In this document: positions 8,641 through 16,752 of the stretch, one piece after another | How positions within the stretch are numbered: position 1 is the first letter of the stretch | How the letters are laid out: each line of letters opens with the position of its first letter | Source of the DNA: Actinobacteria bacterium 69-20 | Lineage (GTDB): Bacteria; Actinomycetota; Actinomycetes; Mycobacteriales; Nakamurellaceae | Direction of reading: 5' to 3' | Length of the DNA stretch: 39,055 nucleotides | NCBI GenBank assembly: GCA_001897425.1 | Contig: MKSW01000036.1 | Coordinates: 222,218-261,272, forward strand | The notes under the pieces: generated by a model | What the model saw: only the letters and a program-made list of their open reading frames with translations | Databases searched by the model: none | What the model was told of the DNA's origin: nothing | Translations under genes and position numbers: made by a program

Positions 8641-9438
8641 GTGCGTCTGGCTCGGGTAGCCCATGCCGAGGGGATGTCCTTCGTCGCGATCGACGGCCCG
8701 AGTGGCCCCGGTGGCCCGGACGGCCTGGACGGGGCAATGGAGGCCCGTGAGATCGCCGACCACCCGTTCGGCAGCCCGTCGTTCACCGGGCGGCGCTGGC
8801 CGCTCGCCGACGTGCGCTTGCTCGCGCCGATCCTGCCCAGCAAGGTGATCGGCATCGGGCGCAACTACCACGCGCATGCCACCGAACTCGGCAATGCCGT
8901 TCCGGACGAGCCCATGGTGTTCCTCAAGCCGTCCACGTCGGTGATCGGGCCGGGAGCGGCGATCGCCATGCCGGCTGTGTCGCATCGCGTGGACTACGAG
9001 GGCGAGCTGGCGGTGGTGATCGGGCGGCCGTGCCACCGCGTGCGGGCCGCGGACGCCCGCAGCGTGATCCTCGGCTACACCTGCGCCAACGACGTCACCG
9101 CCCGCGATTTGCGCGCGCCGAACGCGCCGTGGCTGCGCAGCAAGGGGTTCGACACGTTCTGCCCGCTCGGGCCGTGGATCGAGACCGAGCTCGACCCGTC
9201 GGATGTGACGGTGACCACGAGCGTGAACGGCGACGTCCGCCAGGACGGGCACACGGCGGACCTGATCTTCGGGCTCGGGGAGCTGATCGAGTACTGCTCG
9301 GCGATTATGACGCTGCTGCCGGGCGACGTGATCCTGACCGGCACCCCCGAGGGTGTGGGCCCGCTGGCGGCCGGTGACGTGGTGTCCGTGGCGATCTCGG
9401 GTATCGGCGAACTGGAGAACCCGGTCGTTGCGGAATAG
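8641..9438 (+). CDS. Fumarylacetoacetate hydrolase family protein (Rv2993c-like)
   Basis: A 265-aa FAH-fold protein. Members hydrolyse or decarboxylate small 2-oxo/acylpyruvate-type acids with a Mg or Mn ion, and the physiological substrate here is unknown. Residues 1-55 (MRLARVAHAEGMSFVAIDG...) form the N-terminal DUF2437-type cap. The catalytic core has IGRNYHAHATELGN, VFLKPSTSVIGPG, the metal ligands in DYEGELAVVIGR, GYTCANDVTARDLR, KGFDTFCPLGPWI and LLPGDVILTGTPEGVGPL. GTG 8641 is chosen because it matches the M. tuberculosis homologue and has GAAAGG upstream; the frame is open from 8602. In M. tuberculosis gltX follows this gene, but here tRNA genes follow. Confidence 0.88.
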   Translation: MRLARVAHAEGMSFVAIDGPSGPGGPDGLDGAMEAREIADHPFGSPSFTGRRWPLADVRLLAPILPSKVIGIGRNYHAHATELGNAVPDEPMVFLKPSTSVIGPGAAIAMPAVSHRVDYEGELAVVIGRPCHRVRAADARSVILGYTCANDVTARDLRAPNAPWLRSKGFDTFCPLGPWIETELDPSDVTVTTSVNGDVRQDGHTADLIFGLGELIEYCSAIMTLLPGDVILTGTPEGVGPLAAGDVVSVAISGIGELENPVVAE

Positions 9439-9477
9439 CCTGTGCCGCTGGCGGTTTCGCGGCGCGATGCCCGCAGT

Positions 9478-9506
9478 TTGGGGGAGCGCGACAGCATCTG
9501 TAAGAT
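9478..9506 (+). promoter_or_regulatory. Promoter of tRNA-Gln
   Basis: TTGGGG (9478-9483), a 17-bp spacer and TAAGAT (9501-9506), with the mature tRNA beginning 31 bases after the -10. Confidence 0.65.
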
Positions 9507-9536
9507 GGGTTCTCGGCTCCGCTCAGGTGGGGCCGG

Positions 9537-9608
9537 TGGGGTATGGTGTAATTGGCAACACAGCTGATTCTGGTTCAGCCATTCTAGGTTCGAGTCCTAG
9601 TACCCCAG
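9537..9608 (+). tRNA. tRNA-Gln (anticodon CTG)
   Basis: A complete 72-nt cloverleaf. Acceptor stem TGGGGTA/TACCCCA with discriminator G, D-arm GTGT...ACAC, anticodon stem GCTGA/TCAGC with loop TTCTGGT (anticodon CTG, reading CAG), and T-arm CTAGG-TTCGAGT-CCTAG. The 3' CCA is not encoded. Confidence 0.96.
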
Positions 9609-9634
9609 CGGTGCGATGCAGCGGCTGACTCGTG

Positions 9635-9663
9635 TTCGGGCGCCGACCGGATTCCGGTAGTAT
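9635..9663 (+). promoter_or_regulatory. Promoter of tRNA-Glu
   Basis: TTCGGG (9635-9640), a 17-bp spacer and TAGTAT (9658-9663). The mature tRNA starts at 9687. This gives the second tRNA its own promoter. Confidence 0.6.
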
Positions 9664-9686
9664 CGACCAGCACGGCAGTACGTCAT

Positions 9687-9759
9687 GGCCCCGTCGTCTA
9701 GCGGCCTAGGACGCCGCCCTCTCACGGCGGTAACGTGGGTTCGAATCCCATCGGGGCTA
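9687..9759 (+). tRNA. tRNA-Glu (anticodon CTC)
   Basis: A complete 73-nt cloverleaf. Acceptor GGCCCCG/CGGGGCT (G-U closing pair) with discriminator A, anticodon stem CCGCC/GGCGG with loop CTCTCAC (anticodon CTC, reading GAG), and T-arm GTGGG-TTCGAAT-CCCAT. CCA is not encoded. It is close to the mycobacterial tRNA-Glu sequence. Confidence 0.96.
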
Positions 9760-9769
9760 CTCAAGCGAG

Positions 9770-9793
9770 ACCCCTGGTCAGCCAGGGGTTTTT
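9770..9793 (+). terminator. Intrinsic terminator after tRNA-Glu
   Basis: ACCCCTGG (9770-9777) and CCAGGGGT (9782-9789) form a perfect 8-bp stem with loop TCAG, and the T tract runs 9789-9793. Confidence 0.9.
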
Positions 9794-10020
9794 GCGTTTC
9801 TGCGGCGCGCCGCGAGGTAGACCTGCGCGGCAAGGATCGAACCCGACCGCAGTGGCGGCGGGATCGAACCAGCCGACCCGGTAGACGTGGTTCCGTAGCC
9901 GGCTGCCTGTGCGGATGCCATGGGACACGGGTGCGTCAGGCGACCTTCCGGCGATCTGTGCAGGGAGCAGCCCGACCAGAGCCGGGGCGCGATCACGGGG
10001 TCAGTCGATAACTATGCCAG

Positions 10021-10049
10021 CGAGAATGATTGCAAATCAATCATTCTCG
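10021..10049 (-). terminator. AT-rich perfect hairpin at the 3' end of the toxin gene
   Basis: CGAGAATGATTG (10021-10032) and CAATCATTCTCG (10038-10049) are perfect 12-bp reverse complements with loop CAAAT. One arm contains the last codons of the minus-strand toxin gene (stop at 10037-10039). It is notably AT-rich for this window. No T tract follows on the minus strand, so the terminator role is inferred from position. Confidence 0.6.
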
Positions 10050-10261
10050 GCCGCGATAAGCGCTTCGTAGTCCCGGCCGCCGTAGTAGACGCCGTGGATT
10101 TCGACGGCGCTTTCGTGTACCGCGAACGCGATGACCGCGCGGCGGCGGAAGCCGACGGTGCGTAGCCCCGGTCGCGGGTCGTCCTTGGCGAGGCCGATCA
10201 ACGGGAAATCTGCGACGAGCTGCCCACGGGCGCGAGGGGAGTAGACGACGTTCCGGGTCAC
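10037..10261 (-). CDS. parE: ParE/RelE-type toxin, apparently internally deleted
   Basis: A 74-aa protein. VVYSPRARGQLVA (residues 5-17) matches the N-terminal strand and helix of ParE toxins. DDPRPGLRTVGFRRRAVIAFAV...GVYYGGRDYEALI (27-70) matches their C-terminal beta sheet, including the RPGLR turn and the terminal YGGRDYEALI. Relatives have about 95-100 residues, with a further helix between these parts. Here only nine residues (DFPLIGLAK) link them, so roughly 25 residues of the second helix region are missing without a frame break. GTG 10261 overlaps the antitoxin TGA by 4 bp (GTGA). Full ParE poisons DNA gyrase; whether this short form is toxic is uncertain. Confidence 0.75.
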   Translation of the reverse strand: MTRNVVYSPRARGQLVADFPLIGLAKDDPRPGLRTVGFRRRAVIAFAVHESAVEIHGVYYGGRDYEALIAAEND

Positions 10262-10545
10262 GAGCCGCCCTGCTCAGCAAGTCGCTGCGCGTGCAGCTCA
10301 GCAAGGTGAGCGCGCATGTCAGCGGAGCTGATCGCCCGCGAGGGGTCGGCGCGCAGCTCGTCATAGGAAGTGATGACTTCCGTGCGTAGCCAGGTCTCGA
10401 CAGCCTCTTCGCGGGCGAACAGTGCGCGCAGGCCGTCGCGGACGACCTCGCTTTCGCTCGCATAGGCGCCGGAGGCGACGCGCTCCTTCAGCGCCTCGGC
10501 CATGCCTGTGGGGAGGGTGATGCTGAGCTGCTTGGTCGTGCGCAT
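10258..10545 (-). CDS. parD: ParD-type ribbon-helix-helix antitoxin
   Basis: A 95-aa antitoxin. The N-terminal RHH DNA-binding domain is KQLSITLPTGMAEALKERV...ESEVVRDGLRALFAREEAVE (residues about 5-55). The polar C-terminal part (WLRTEV...DMRAHLAELHAQRLAEQ) would bind and neutralise the toxin. ATG 10545 starts the conserved domain; the frame is open further upstream, but the added residues resemble no part of the family. Upstream lies a palindrome (10563-10581) that can serve for autoregulation. Antitoxin-first order with a 4-bp overlap to the toxin is the usual type II arrangement. Confidence 0.85.
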   Translation of the reverse strand: MRTTKQLSITLPTGMAEALKERVASGAYASESEVVRDGLRALFAREEAVETWLRTEVITSYDELRADPSRAISSADMRAHLAELHAQRLAEQGGS

Positions 10546-10562
10546 GGCCGGGCCTCGCTTTC

Positions 10563-10581
10563 GATAGGACTCAATCCTACC
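10563..10581 (-). promoter_or_regulatory. Promoter/operator of parDE
   Basis: TAGGA-CTCAA-TCCTA (10565-10579) is a perfect 5-bp inverted repeat with partial symmetry on either side. On the minus strand it contains TAGGAT, a good -10 hexamer. A palindrome over the promoter fits RHH antitoxin autorepression; binding is inferred. Confidence 0.55.
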
Positions 10582-10769
10582 GCTATTCATCGGCCGGCGC
10601 GTTGGCAACGAACTCTGGCGACAGGAACGTGTCAGACGCACTCGACGCACGCGAAATACCTGCAAGCACAGGTTGCGTCATCCGCGGATGCATCGTGCGT
10701 GGATCGCTGTCAGTAGGTCGGTGCGCTCGGATGGCGCCCGCCGCGGTCTGTGACGCTTCCCGCGGCTCG

Positions 10770-10775
10770 TAAGAT
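10770..10775 (+). promoter_or_regulatory. Probable -10 of the peptide-transport operon
   Basis: TAAGAT lies 64 bases before the dppA start. A TGTGAC stretch at 10749-10754 is a possible but badly spaced -35 (15 bp). A perfect 12-bp palindrome, CATCCGCGGATG (10679-10690), lies further upstream and could be a regulator site. Confidence 0.4.
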
Positions 10776-10839
10776 GGCTCCCACTAACCCTTCTCCGCAC
10801 CTTCTCCGTTCGGAGCCCCCCAGAAAGGAGACTTGCGTC

Positions 10840-12396
10840 GTGCGAATTCGCCGAAGCCTCGTCTCAGCATCCGCGTGCATCGCCGCGATGGCGGTGATCG
10901 CCGCCTGTTCCGGCGGTAACGGCGCGGCATCCAGCGGTGGCGCATCCTCCGGCGGAACCGGCTCGACGTCCGCACCGGCTGGCGCCACCGATACCGGTGC
11001 GACGATCAACGTCGGGTCGATCTACGAGCCGCAGAACCTGGACAACACTGCCGGCGGTGGCCAGGGCGTCACCGAAGCGCTCAACGGCAACGTCTACGAG
11101 GGGCTGTACAAGCTCGGCGACGACGGAAAGGTCACCCCGCTGCTGGCGACCGCGGACAAGGTTTCCGATGACGGCCTGACCTACACCTTCACGCTCCGGG
11201 ACGGGGTGAAGTTCCACTCCGGCGCCGCCATGACATCCGAGGACGTGAAATTCTCCATCGAGAAGGTGCTCGGTCCGGACTCCCAGTCCGCCCGCAAGGG
11301 CGATCTGCAGGTGATCGACGCGGTCGAGACCCCGGACGCTCACACCGTAGTGGTGAAGCTCAAGCAGAGGTCGATCTCGCTGACCTACAACCTCAGCTAT
11401 GTGTGGATCATGAACCACGCGGCGACGAACCTGAAGACGACCGAGGACGGCACCGGCCCGTACCAGCTCGACAAGTGGCAGCACGGGTCGACGCTGTCGC
11501 TCAAGCGGTTCGCCGGTTACTGGGGCACGCCGGCCAAGAACGGCGAGGTGGTCTACCACTACTACCAGGACGCCTCGGCGGAGAACAACGCGCTGCTGGC
11601 CGGTCAGCTGGATGTGATCACAGGGGAGCAGAGCCCCGATGCCCTCGCCCAGTTCGACAACAATCCGCAGTTCACCGTGAACAACGGCTCGTCGACCACG
11701 AAGCTGCTGCTGGCGTTCAACGACAAGGTCAAGCCGTTCGACAACAAGGAGCTGCGTGTCGCCATCACCGAGGCGATCGACCGGCACGCACTGCTGCAGT
11801 CGATCTGGGGCACCTACGGGAAGGTCACCGGGTCGATGGTGCCGCCCACCGACCCGTGGTACGAGGACATGTCGAACGTGTACCCCTACGACGTGGCGAA
11901 GGCAAAGGCGGATCTGGCCGCCGCCGGATACGCCAGCGGGCTGACGTTCACCCTGGACACGCCGAATTACGCGCCGCACCCGACGGCAGCGGCGTTCATC
12001 AAGGACTCGCTCGCGAAGATCGGCGTGACCGTCAACATCAACATCATCACGCCCGACCAGTGGTACACGAAGGTGTACAAGAACCGCGATTTCACCGCGA
12101 CCATGCAGGAGCACGTCAACGACCGTGACGTCGTCTGGTACGGCAACCCCGACTTCTACTGGGGCTACGACAATCCGGACGTGACGAAGCTCGTCGACGA
12201 GGCCGAGTCGTCGCAGACGACGGCGGATCAGACGGCGAAACTCAAGCAGGCGAACGAGATCATCGTCAAAGACGCGGCCAGCGACTGGATGTATCTCTAC
12301 CCGCAGATCGTCGTATCGAAATCGACCGTGACGGGCTACCCGATCAACGGGCTCAATTCGCAGTTCTACGCGTACAACATCACCAAGACCAAGTAA
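10840..12396 (+). CDS. Family 5 extracellular solute-binding lipoprotein (peptide ABC importer)
   Basis: Substrate-binding protein of an oligopeptide/dipeptide-type ABC importer. GTG 10840 follows AAAGGAG. The signal peptide is MRIRRSLVSASACIAAMAV with lipobox IAAC (Cys23 lipidated), then a Gly/Ser/Ala-rich tether to about residue 50. SBP_bac_5 features follow: NVGSIYEPQNLDN, GLYKLGDDGKVTPLLATADKVSDDGLTYTFTLRDGVKFHSGAAMTSEDVKFSIEKVL, GTGPYQLDKWQ and NPDFYWGYDNPDV. The 518-aa length is usual. It is first of five genes (SBP, two permeases, two ATPases). The ligand could be di/oligopeptides, but this family also binds nickel chelates and other solutes. Confidence 0.92.
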   Translation: MRIRRSLVSASACIAAMAVIAACSGGNGAASSGGASSGGTGSTSAPAGATDTGATINVGSIYEPQNLDNTAGGGQGVTEALNGNVYEGLYKLGDDGKVTPLLATADKVSDDGLTYTFTLRDGVKFHSGAAMTSEDVKFSIEKVLGPDSQSARKGDLQVIDAVETPDAHTVVVKLKQRSISLTYNLSYVWIMNHAATNLKTTEDGTGPYQLDKWQHGSTLSLKRFAGYWGTPAKNGEVVYHYYQDASAENNALLAGQLDVITGEQSPDALAQFDNNPQFTVNNGSSTTKLLLAFNDKVKPFDNKELRVAITEAIDRHALLQSIWGTYGKVTGSMVPPTDPWYEDMSNVYPYDVAKAKADLAAAGYASGLTFTLDTPNYAPHPTAAAFIKDSLAKIGVTVNINIITPDQWYTKVYKNRDFTATMQEHVNDRDVVWYGNPDFYWGYDNPDVTKLVDEAESSQTTADQTAKLKQANEIIVKDAASDWMYLYPQIVVSKSTVTGYPINGLNSQFYAYNITKTK

Positions 12397-12522
12397 CGAT
12401 TCGTCGATACCGACTGACGGCGCCGTGGTGTGGCCGACCGTTCGCGGGCTCAGGGCCGCACCGCGGTGTGATCGGCCGTCGCTAGGTCGGCCGCGGCCCG
12501 ACGACACGAAGGAGGTGACGCT

Positions 12523-13476
12523 GTGCTCGCGTATGTGTTGCGCCGCGCTGTGTTCCTCGTCGTGTCTCTGGCCGCGGCGGCGGTACTGACCTTCGTTCTG
12601 CTGCGCCTTCTGCCAGGGGACCCGGCGAACGCGCTCACCTCGGTCGGCGCCACCCCGGAGCAGATCGCCGCCGCACGCCGCGCCATCGGCTCCGACCAAC
12701 CTCTGCCGCAACAGTTCGTGACGTGGTTCGGCAGTATGGTGCGATTCGACATGGGCACCTCGTTCATCAGCGGGCTCGAGGTGGGACCCGAGCTGCTGCA
12801 GCGCCTTTCGGTGACGCTGCCACTCACGCTCATCGCGTTCGCGGTCGCCATCCTGATCGCCGGCCCGGTCGGATTCGTCGCGGCGCGTTACAGCCGGTCG
12901 TGGGTGGGCCTGGTGTTTTCCGCGGTCGCCCAGTTCGGCATTGCCGTGCCGGTGTTCTGGGTGGGCATCCTGCTCGTGTGGGGCTTCTCGCTCGGCTGGC
13001 GGCTCCTGCCGCCCTCCGGCATTCCGACCGACGGATGGTCGGACCCGGCCGGGATGCTGCGATTCCTGGTGCTTCCGGTCGCCACGATCGCCATCGTCAT
13101 GTCGGCCTCGCTCACCCGGTACGTGCGCTCGGCATGCCTGGACGTGATCGGCAGCGGCTACCTCACGAACTTCCGTGCGCTGGGTGCGTCCTTCGGCTCG
13201 GCGTTCTGGCACCACGGCGTGAAATCCGTTGCGGTGCCGCTCACCTCGGTGCTCGGCATCGAGCTGGCGACGACGTTCCTGGGAGCCGTGGTGGTGGAGA
13301 ACGTCTTCGCCCTTCCCGGCCTCGGCAGCCTCATCGTCACCGGGATCGCACAACACGACTACCCGACGATCCAGGGCGTCCTGCTCATCACCACGCTGCT
13401 CGTGCTGATCGTCGGCTTCCTCGCGGACTTCACGCAGAAGATGCTCGATCCCAGACTGCGGGGGACTCTGATATGA
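12523..13476 (+). CDS. dppB: ABC peptide transporter permease, DppB/OppB type
   Basis: Integral membrane subunit (317 aa) with the first helix at LRRAVFLVVSLAAAAVLTFVLLRLLPGDPAN, which carries the LLPGDP signature of DppB/OppB permeases. About six helices follow, with the cytoplasmic EAA-type loop around YVRSACLDVIGSGYLTNFRALGAS and the C-terminal NVFALPGLGSLIVTGIAQHDYPTIQG. GTG 12523 is preceded by AAGGAGGTGA, nearly perfect anti-SD complementarity. A 126-bp gap after the binding-protein gene contains GC-rich inverted repeats, which could lower expression of the permease and ATPase genes relative to the binding protein. It overlaps the next gene by ATGA. Confidence 0.93.
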   Translation: MLAYVLRRAVFLVVSLAAAAVLTFVLLRLLPGDPANALTSVGATPEQIAAARRAIGSDQPLPQQFVTWFGSMVRFDMGTSFISGLEVGPELLQRLSVTLPLTLIAFAVAILIAGPVGFVAARYSRSWVGLVFSAVAQFGIAVPVFWVGILLVWGFSLGWRLLPPSGIPTDGWSDPAGMLRFLVLPVATIAIVMSASLTRYVRSACLDVIGSGYLTNFRALGASFGSAFWHHGVKSVAVPLTSVLGIELATTFLGAVVVENVFALPGLGSLIVTGIAQHDYPTIQGVLLITTLLVLIVGFLADFTQKMLDPRLRGTLI

Positions 13477-14339
13477 CGCAGCTCGCGGCCGAGCGCCGCG
13501 ACACGGTGACCGACCGCCGCGCCCCCCGCCGCCGGATCCCGCTCACGGCGCTGGTCGGTGCCATCCTGCTGGGCATCGTCGTCGTCGTGGCGCTGGTCTC
13601 GTTCATCTATCTGCCCTACCCTCCGCAGCAGATCGGCGGTGGCCGGCTGACCGGCCCGTCCGCGGCGCACTGGCTCGGAACCGATGCGTTGGGGCGGGAT
13701 CTCGCCTCGCAGCTCATGGTCGGTGCACGTATCGCATTGGCCGCCGGGGCAGGGGCGACGCTCATCGGCGCCGTGCTCGGGGTCATCCTGGGCCTGGTCG
13801 CCGCGTTCACCCAGCGCTGGATCGACGACGGCCTTGCCGCGATCCTGGACATCCTGATCGCGTTCCCGTCGCTGCTGCTCGCGATGCTCGTGGTCGCGGC
13901 CCGCGGCGCCACGCTCACCTCAGCGATCATCGCCCTGGGCCTGGCCATGACCGCGGTCGTGGCACGGCTCACCCGCATCTACACCAAGCGCATCCTGTCC
14001 AGCCAGTATGTGACGGCGGCGCGGACGTCCGGCACCGGCGTCTTCGGCATTATCGGCCGGCACGTGTTGCCGAACCTGTGGCCCACCCTCGCCGTGATCC
14101 TCGCCCTGCAGTTCGGGCTGGCGGTGCTCGCCGAGGCGAGCCTGTCGTACCTCGGGTTGGGGGCCCCGCCGCCGAACGCCTCCTGGGGCAGCCTGTTGCG
14201 CGACGCCCAGGCGACCGTGTACACGGCACCCGTCGGCGCGATCGCGCCCGGTGTGGCGCTGGTGATCCTGGTGCTCGGTACCAACCTGGTCGCCGATGGG
14301 CTGCGCGAACTCTTCGATCCCACCAGGCGGCAGCGATGA
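13473..14339 (+). CDS. dppC: ABC peptide transporter permease, DppC/OppC type
   Basis: Second permease, 288 aa. An Arg-rich cytosolic N terminus (DRRAPRRR) is followed by a first helix (LTALVGAILLGIVVVVALVSFIY), the HWLGTDALGRDLASQL motif diagnostic of DppC/OppC proteins, and five further helices. The EAA loop is around YVTAARTSGTGVFGIIGRHVLPN, and LGLGAPPPNASWGSLL lies near the C terminus. The ATG at 13473 overlaps the dppB TGA (ATGA), as does its own stop with dppD, indicating translational coupling. Confidence 0.94.
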   Translation: MTQLAAERRDTVTDRRAPRRRIPLTALVGAILLGIVVVVALVSFIYLPYPPQQIGGGRLTGPSAAHWLGTDALGRDLASQLMVGARIALAAGAGATLIGAVLGVILGLVAAFTQRWIDDGLAAILDILIAFPSLLLAMLVVAARGATLTSAIIALGLAMTAVVARLTRIYTKRILSSQYVTAARTSGTGVFGIIGRHVLPNLWPTLAVILALQFGLAVLAEASLSYLGLGAPPPNASWGSLLRDAQATVYTAPVGAIAPGVALVILVLGTNLVADGLRELFDPTRRQR

Positions 14340-15168
14340 CGCGATCTGGGGACGCCCCGCTGCTCGAGGTAAGTGGGCTCACTGTGACGGCGCGGGACGG
14401 TTCGGTGCTGGTCGACGATCTGTCGCTCACTGTCCGGGTCGGCGAGCGCGTGGCATTGATCGGCGAATCCGGCAGCGGAAAGTCGATGACCGGGCTGGCC
14501 ATCATGGGCCTGCTGCCGGAGGGGATCTCCGCCACGGGCTCCGTTCGCATCGCCGGCCGCGACATGCTCGCCGACCCCGACCGGCGACTGCGGACGGTCC
14601 GCGGCGACCGGCTGTCGGTCGTGTTCCAGGAACCGCTGACCGCGCTGGATCCGCTTGCCACGATCGGCCGTCAGCTCGGTGAGGTGGTGCAGCGCGCGGC
14701 GCGGCGCGGCGACCGGCGCCTCTCCCGCACCGAACGGCATGCCGCGGTCCGTGCGGCCCTGGCCGAGGTGAGCATCGCCGAGCCCGACCGGATCGCCCGA
14801 GCCCTCCCGCACCAGATCTCCGGCGGCCAGCGGCAACGCGTGGCCATTGCGATGTCACTCGCGGGAGATCCGGATCTCGTCATCCTCGATGAACCGACCA
14901 CAGCGCTGGACGTGACGATCCAGGCGGAGGTGCTCGCGCTGCTGCACCGCCTCGTCGACACGCGACACATGGCGGTGCTGTTCATCGGCCACGACCTCGC
15001 GGTGGTCGCCCAGATGGCCGAGCGGGCGCTCGTGCTGCGCCGCGGGGAAACCGTCGAAACCGGCGAGGTCGCCACCCTCATCGGCGACCCGCACCACCCG
15101 TACACGCAGGAGCTGGTCGCCGCCGCCCGCGAACTCGACGAGGCGCTCGGCGCACGGCCGGTGGTGGC

Positions 15169-15172
<4 letters not shown>
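14336..15172 (+). CDS. dppD: ABC peptide transporter ATPase, DppD type
   Basis: A 278-aa nucleotide-binding subunit. Walker A GESGSGKS, Q-loop VFQEPLTALDPLATIG, signature SGGQRQR, Walker B LVILDEPTTALDV and H-loop IGHDLAVVAQMA are all present. The oligopeptide-specific C-terminal end is short (HPYTQELVAAA) and the cysteine cluster that binds an Fe-S group in some DppD proteins is absent. ATG 14336 overlaps the dppC stop by 4 bp. Confidence 0.94.
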
Positions 15173-15963
<791 letters not shown>

Positions 15964-15984
15964 CAGCGGCCGGCCGGTGCACGA

Positions 15985-16686
15985 CTACAGGCGGGCGGTG
16001 AGGGCTTCGGCGGCTTGCAGGAGATCACCAGCCCAGCGGTCGCCGGGGCGGCGGCCGATGCGGTCGGTCGGGCCGGAGACCGAGATCGCGGCCACCACGT
16101 TCCCGGCGCGATCGCGGACCGGGGCGGACACCGACGCGACGCCGGGCTCGCGTTCGGCGAGCGACTGCGCCCAGCCGCGCCGCCGTACCTGGGCGAGCAC
16201 CTGCGGCGTGAATACCGCACCGGCGAGCACCGCGCGCTGCGTGGCCGGGTCTGCCCATGCCGTCAGCACCTTCGCGCCGGACCCGGCGCCCATCGAGATC
16301 CGCGCACCGAGCGGCACAGTGTCCCGCAGGCCGGCCGGTGGCTCGGCCACCGCGATGCACACCCGCGTCATCCCGTCGGCGCGGTAGAGCTGCACGCTCT
16401 CGCCGGTGCGGTCGCGCAACTGCGGGAGCACGTCGGCCGCGGCGGCCACCAGCGGGTCCGGAGCGTGCGCGGCGAGCGCGGCCAGCAGCGGACCCGGGCG
16501 CCAGCGGCCCTGGCCGTCCCGCTGCAACAGCCCGTGGGTCTCCAGGCCGACCGCGAGTCGATGCGCCGTGGCGCGGGGTAGACCGGTGGTGTCGCACAGG
16601 TCGGTGAGCGCCGTCGGCGCAGCGGAGGCGGCCTTGAGGACGGCCACCACTTTGTCGAGCACGCCGATGCCGCTAGACTGTCCCAT
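15985..16686 (-). CDS. ndgR: IclR-family regulator, NdgR/LtbR type
   Basis: A 233-aa regulator. The N-terminal winged helix-turn-helix (residues about 8-65) includes [28 protein letters not shown]. The C-terminal IclR effector domain follows. Divergent placement next to leuCD and the sequence fit NdgR (Streptomyces) and LtbR (Corynebacterium), which control leuCD and ilv genes in response to branched-chain amino acids. The ATG at 16686 is six bases after TAGTAT (-10, minus strand), so the mRNA is probably leaderless. The candidate operator (16700-16716) covers its -35/-10 spacer, which implies autoregulation, and lies at the leuC transcription start. Confidence 0.9.
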   Translation of the reverse strand: MGQSSGIGVLDKVVAVLKAASAAPTALTDLCDTTGLPRATAHRLAVGLETHGLLQRDGQGRWRPGPLLAALAAHAPDPLVAAAADVLPQLRDRTGESVQLYRADGMTRVCIAVAEPPAGLRDTVPLGARISMGAGSGAKVLTAWADPATQRAVLAGAVFTPQVLAQVRRRGWAQSLAEREPGVASVSAPVRDRAGNVVAAISVSGPTDRIGRRPGDRWAGDLLQAAEALTARL

Positions 16687-16691
16687 ATCGC

Positions 16692-16716
16692 GATACTAAC
16701 GTCTCAAATGGTGGGA
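16692..16716. promoter_or_regulatory. Face-to-face ndgR/leuC promoters with operator
   Basis: Overlapping -10 hexamers lie on the two strands: GATACT (16692-16697, plus, toward leuC) and TAGTAT (16698-16693, minus, toward ndgR). Next to them is CGTCTCAAATGGTGGGA (16700-16716), which matches the ilvB-upstream site at 702-718 in 14 of 17 bases. The leuC start of transcription would fall inside the operator, so bound regulator should repress leuC. A TATCGCGATA palindrome (16686-16695) adjoins. Confidence 0.6.
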
Positions 16717-16752
16717 ACGCTAGTGCACGCAGTGGACAACGGAGGAACGACC

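Noticed and set aside
9828-9880. Two GATCGAAC-containing stretches resembling the complement of a tRNA T-arm
   Set aside because: No cloverleaf can be built around them on either strand, and no duplicate of the tRNA-Glu 3' end was found, so they support neither a tRNA nor an att site.
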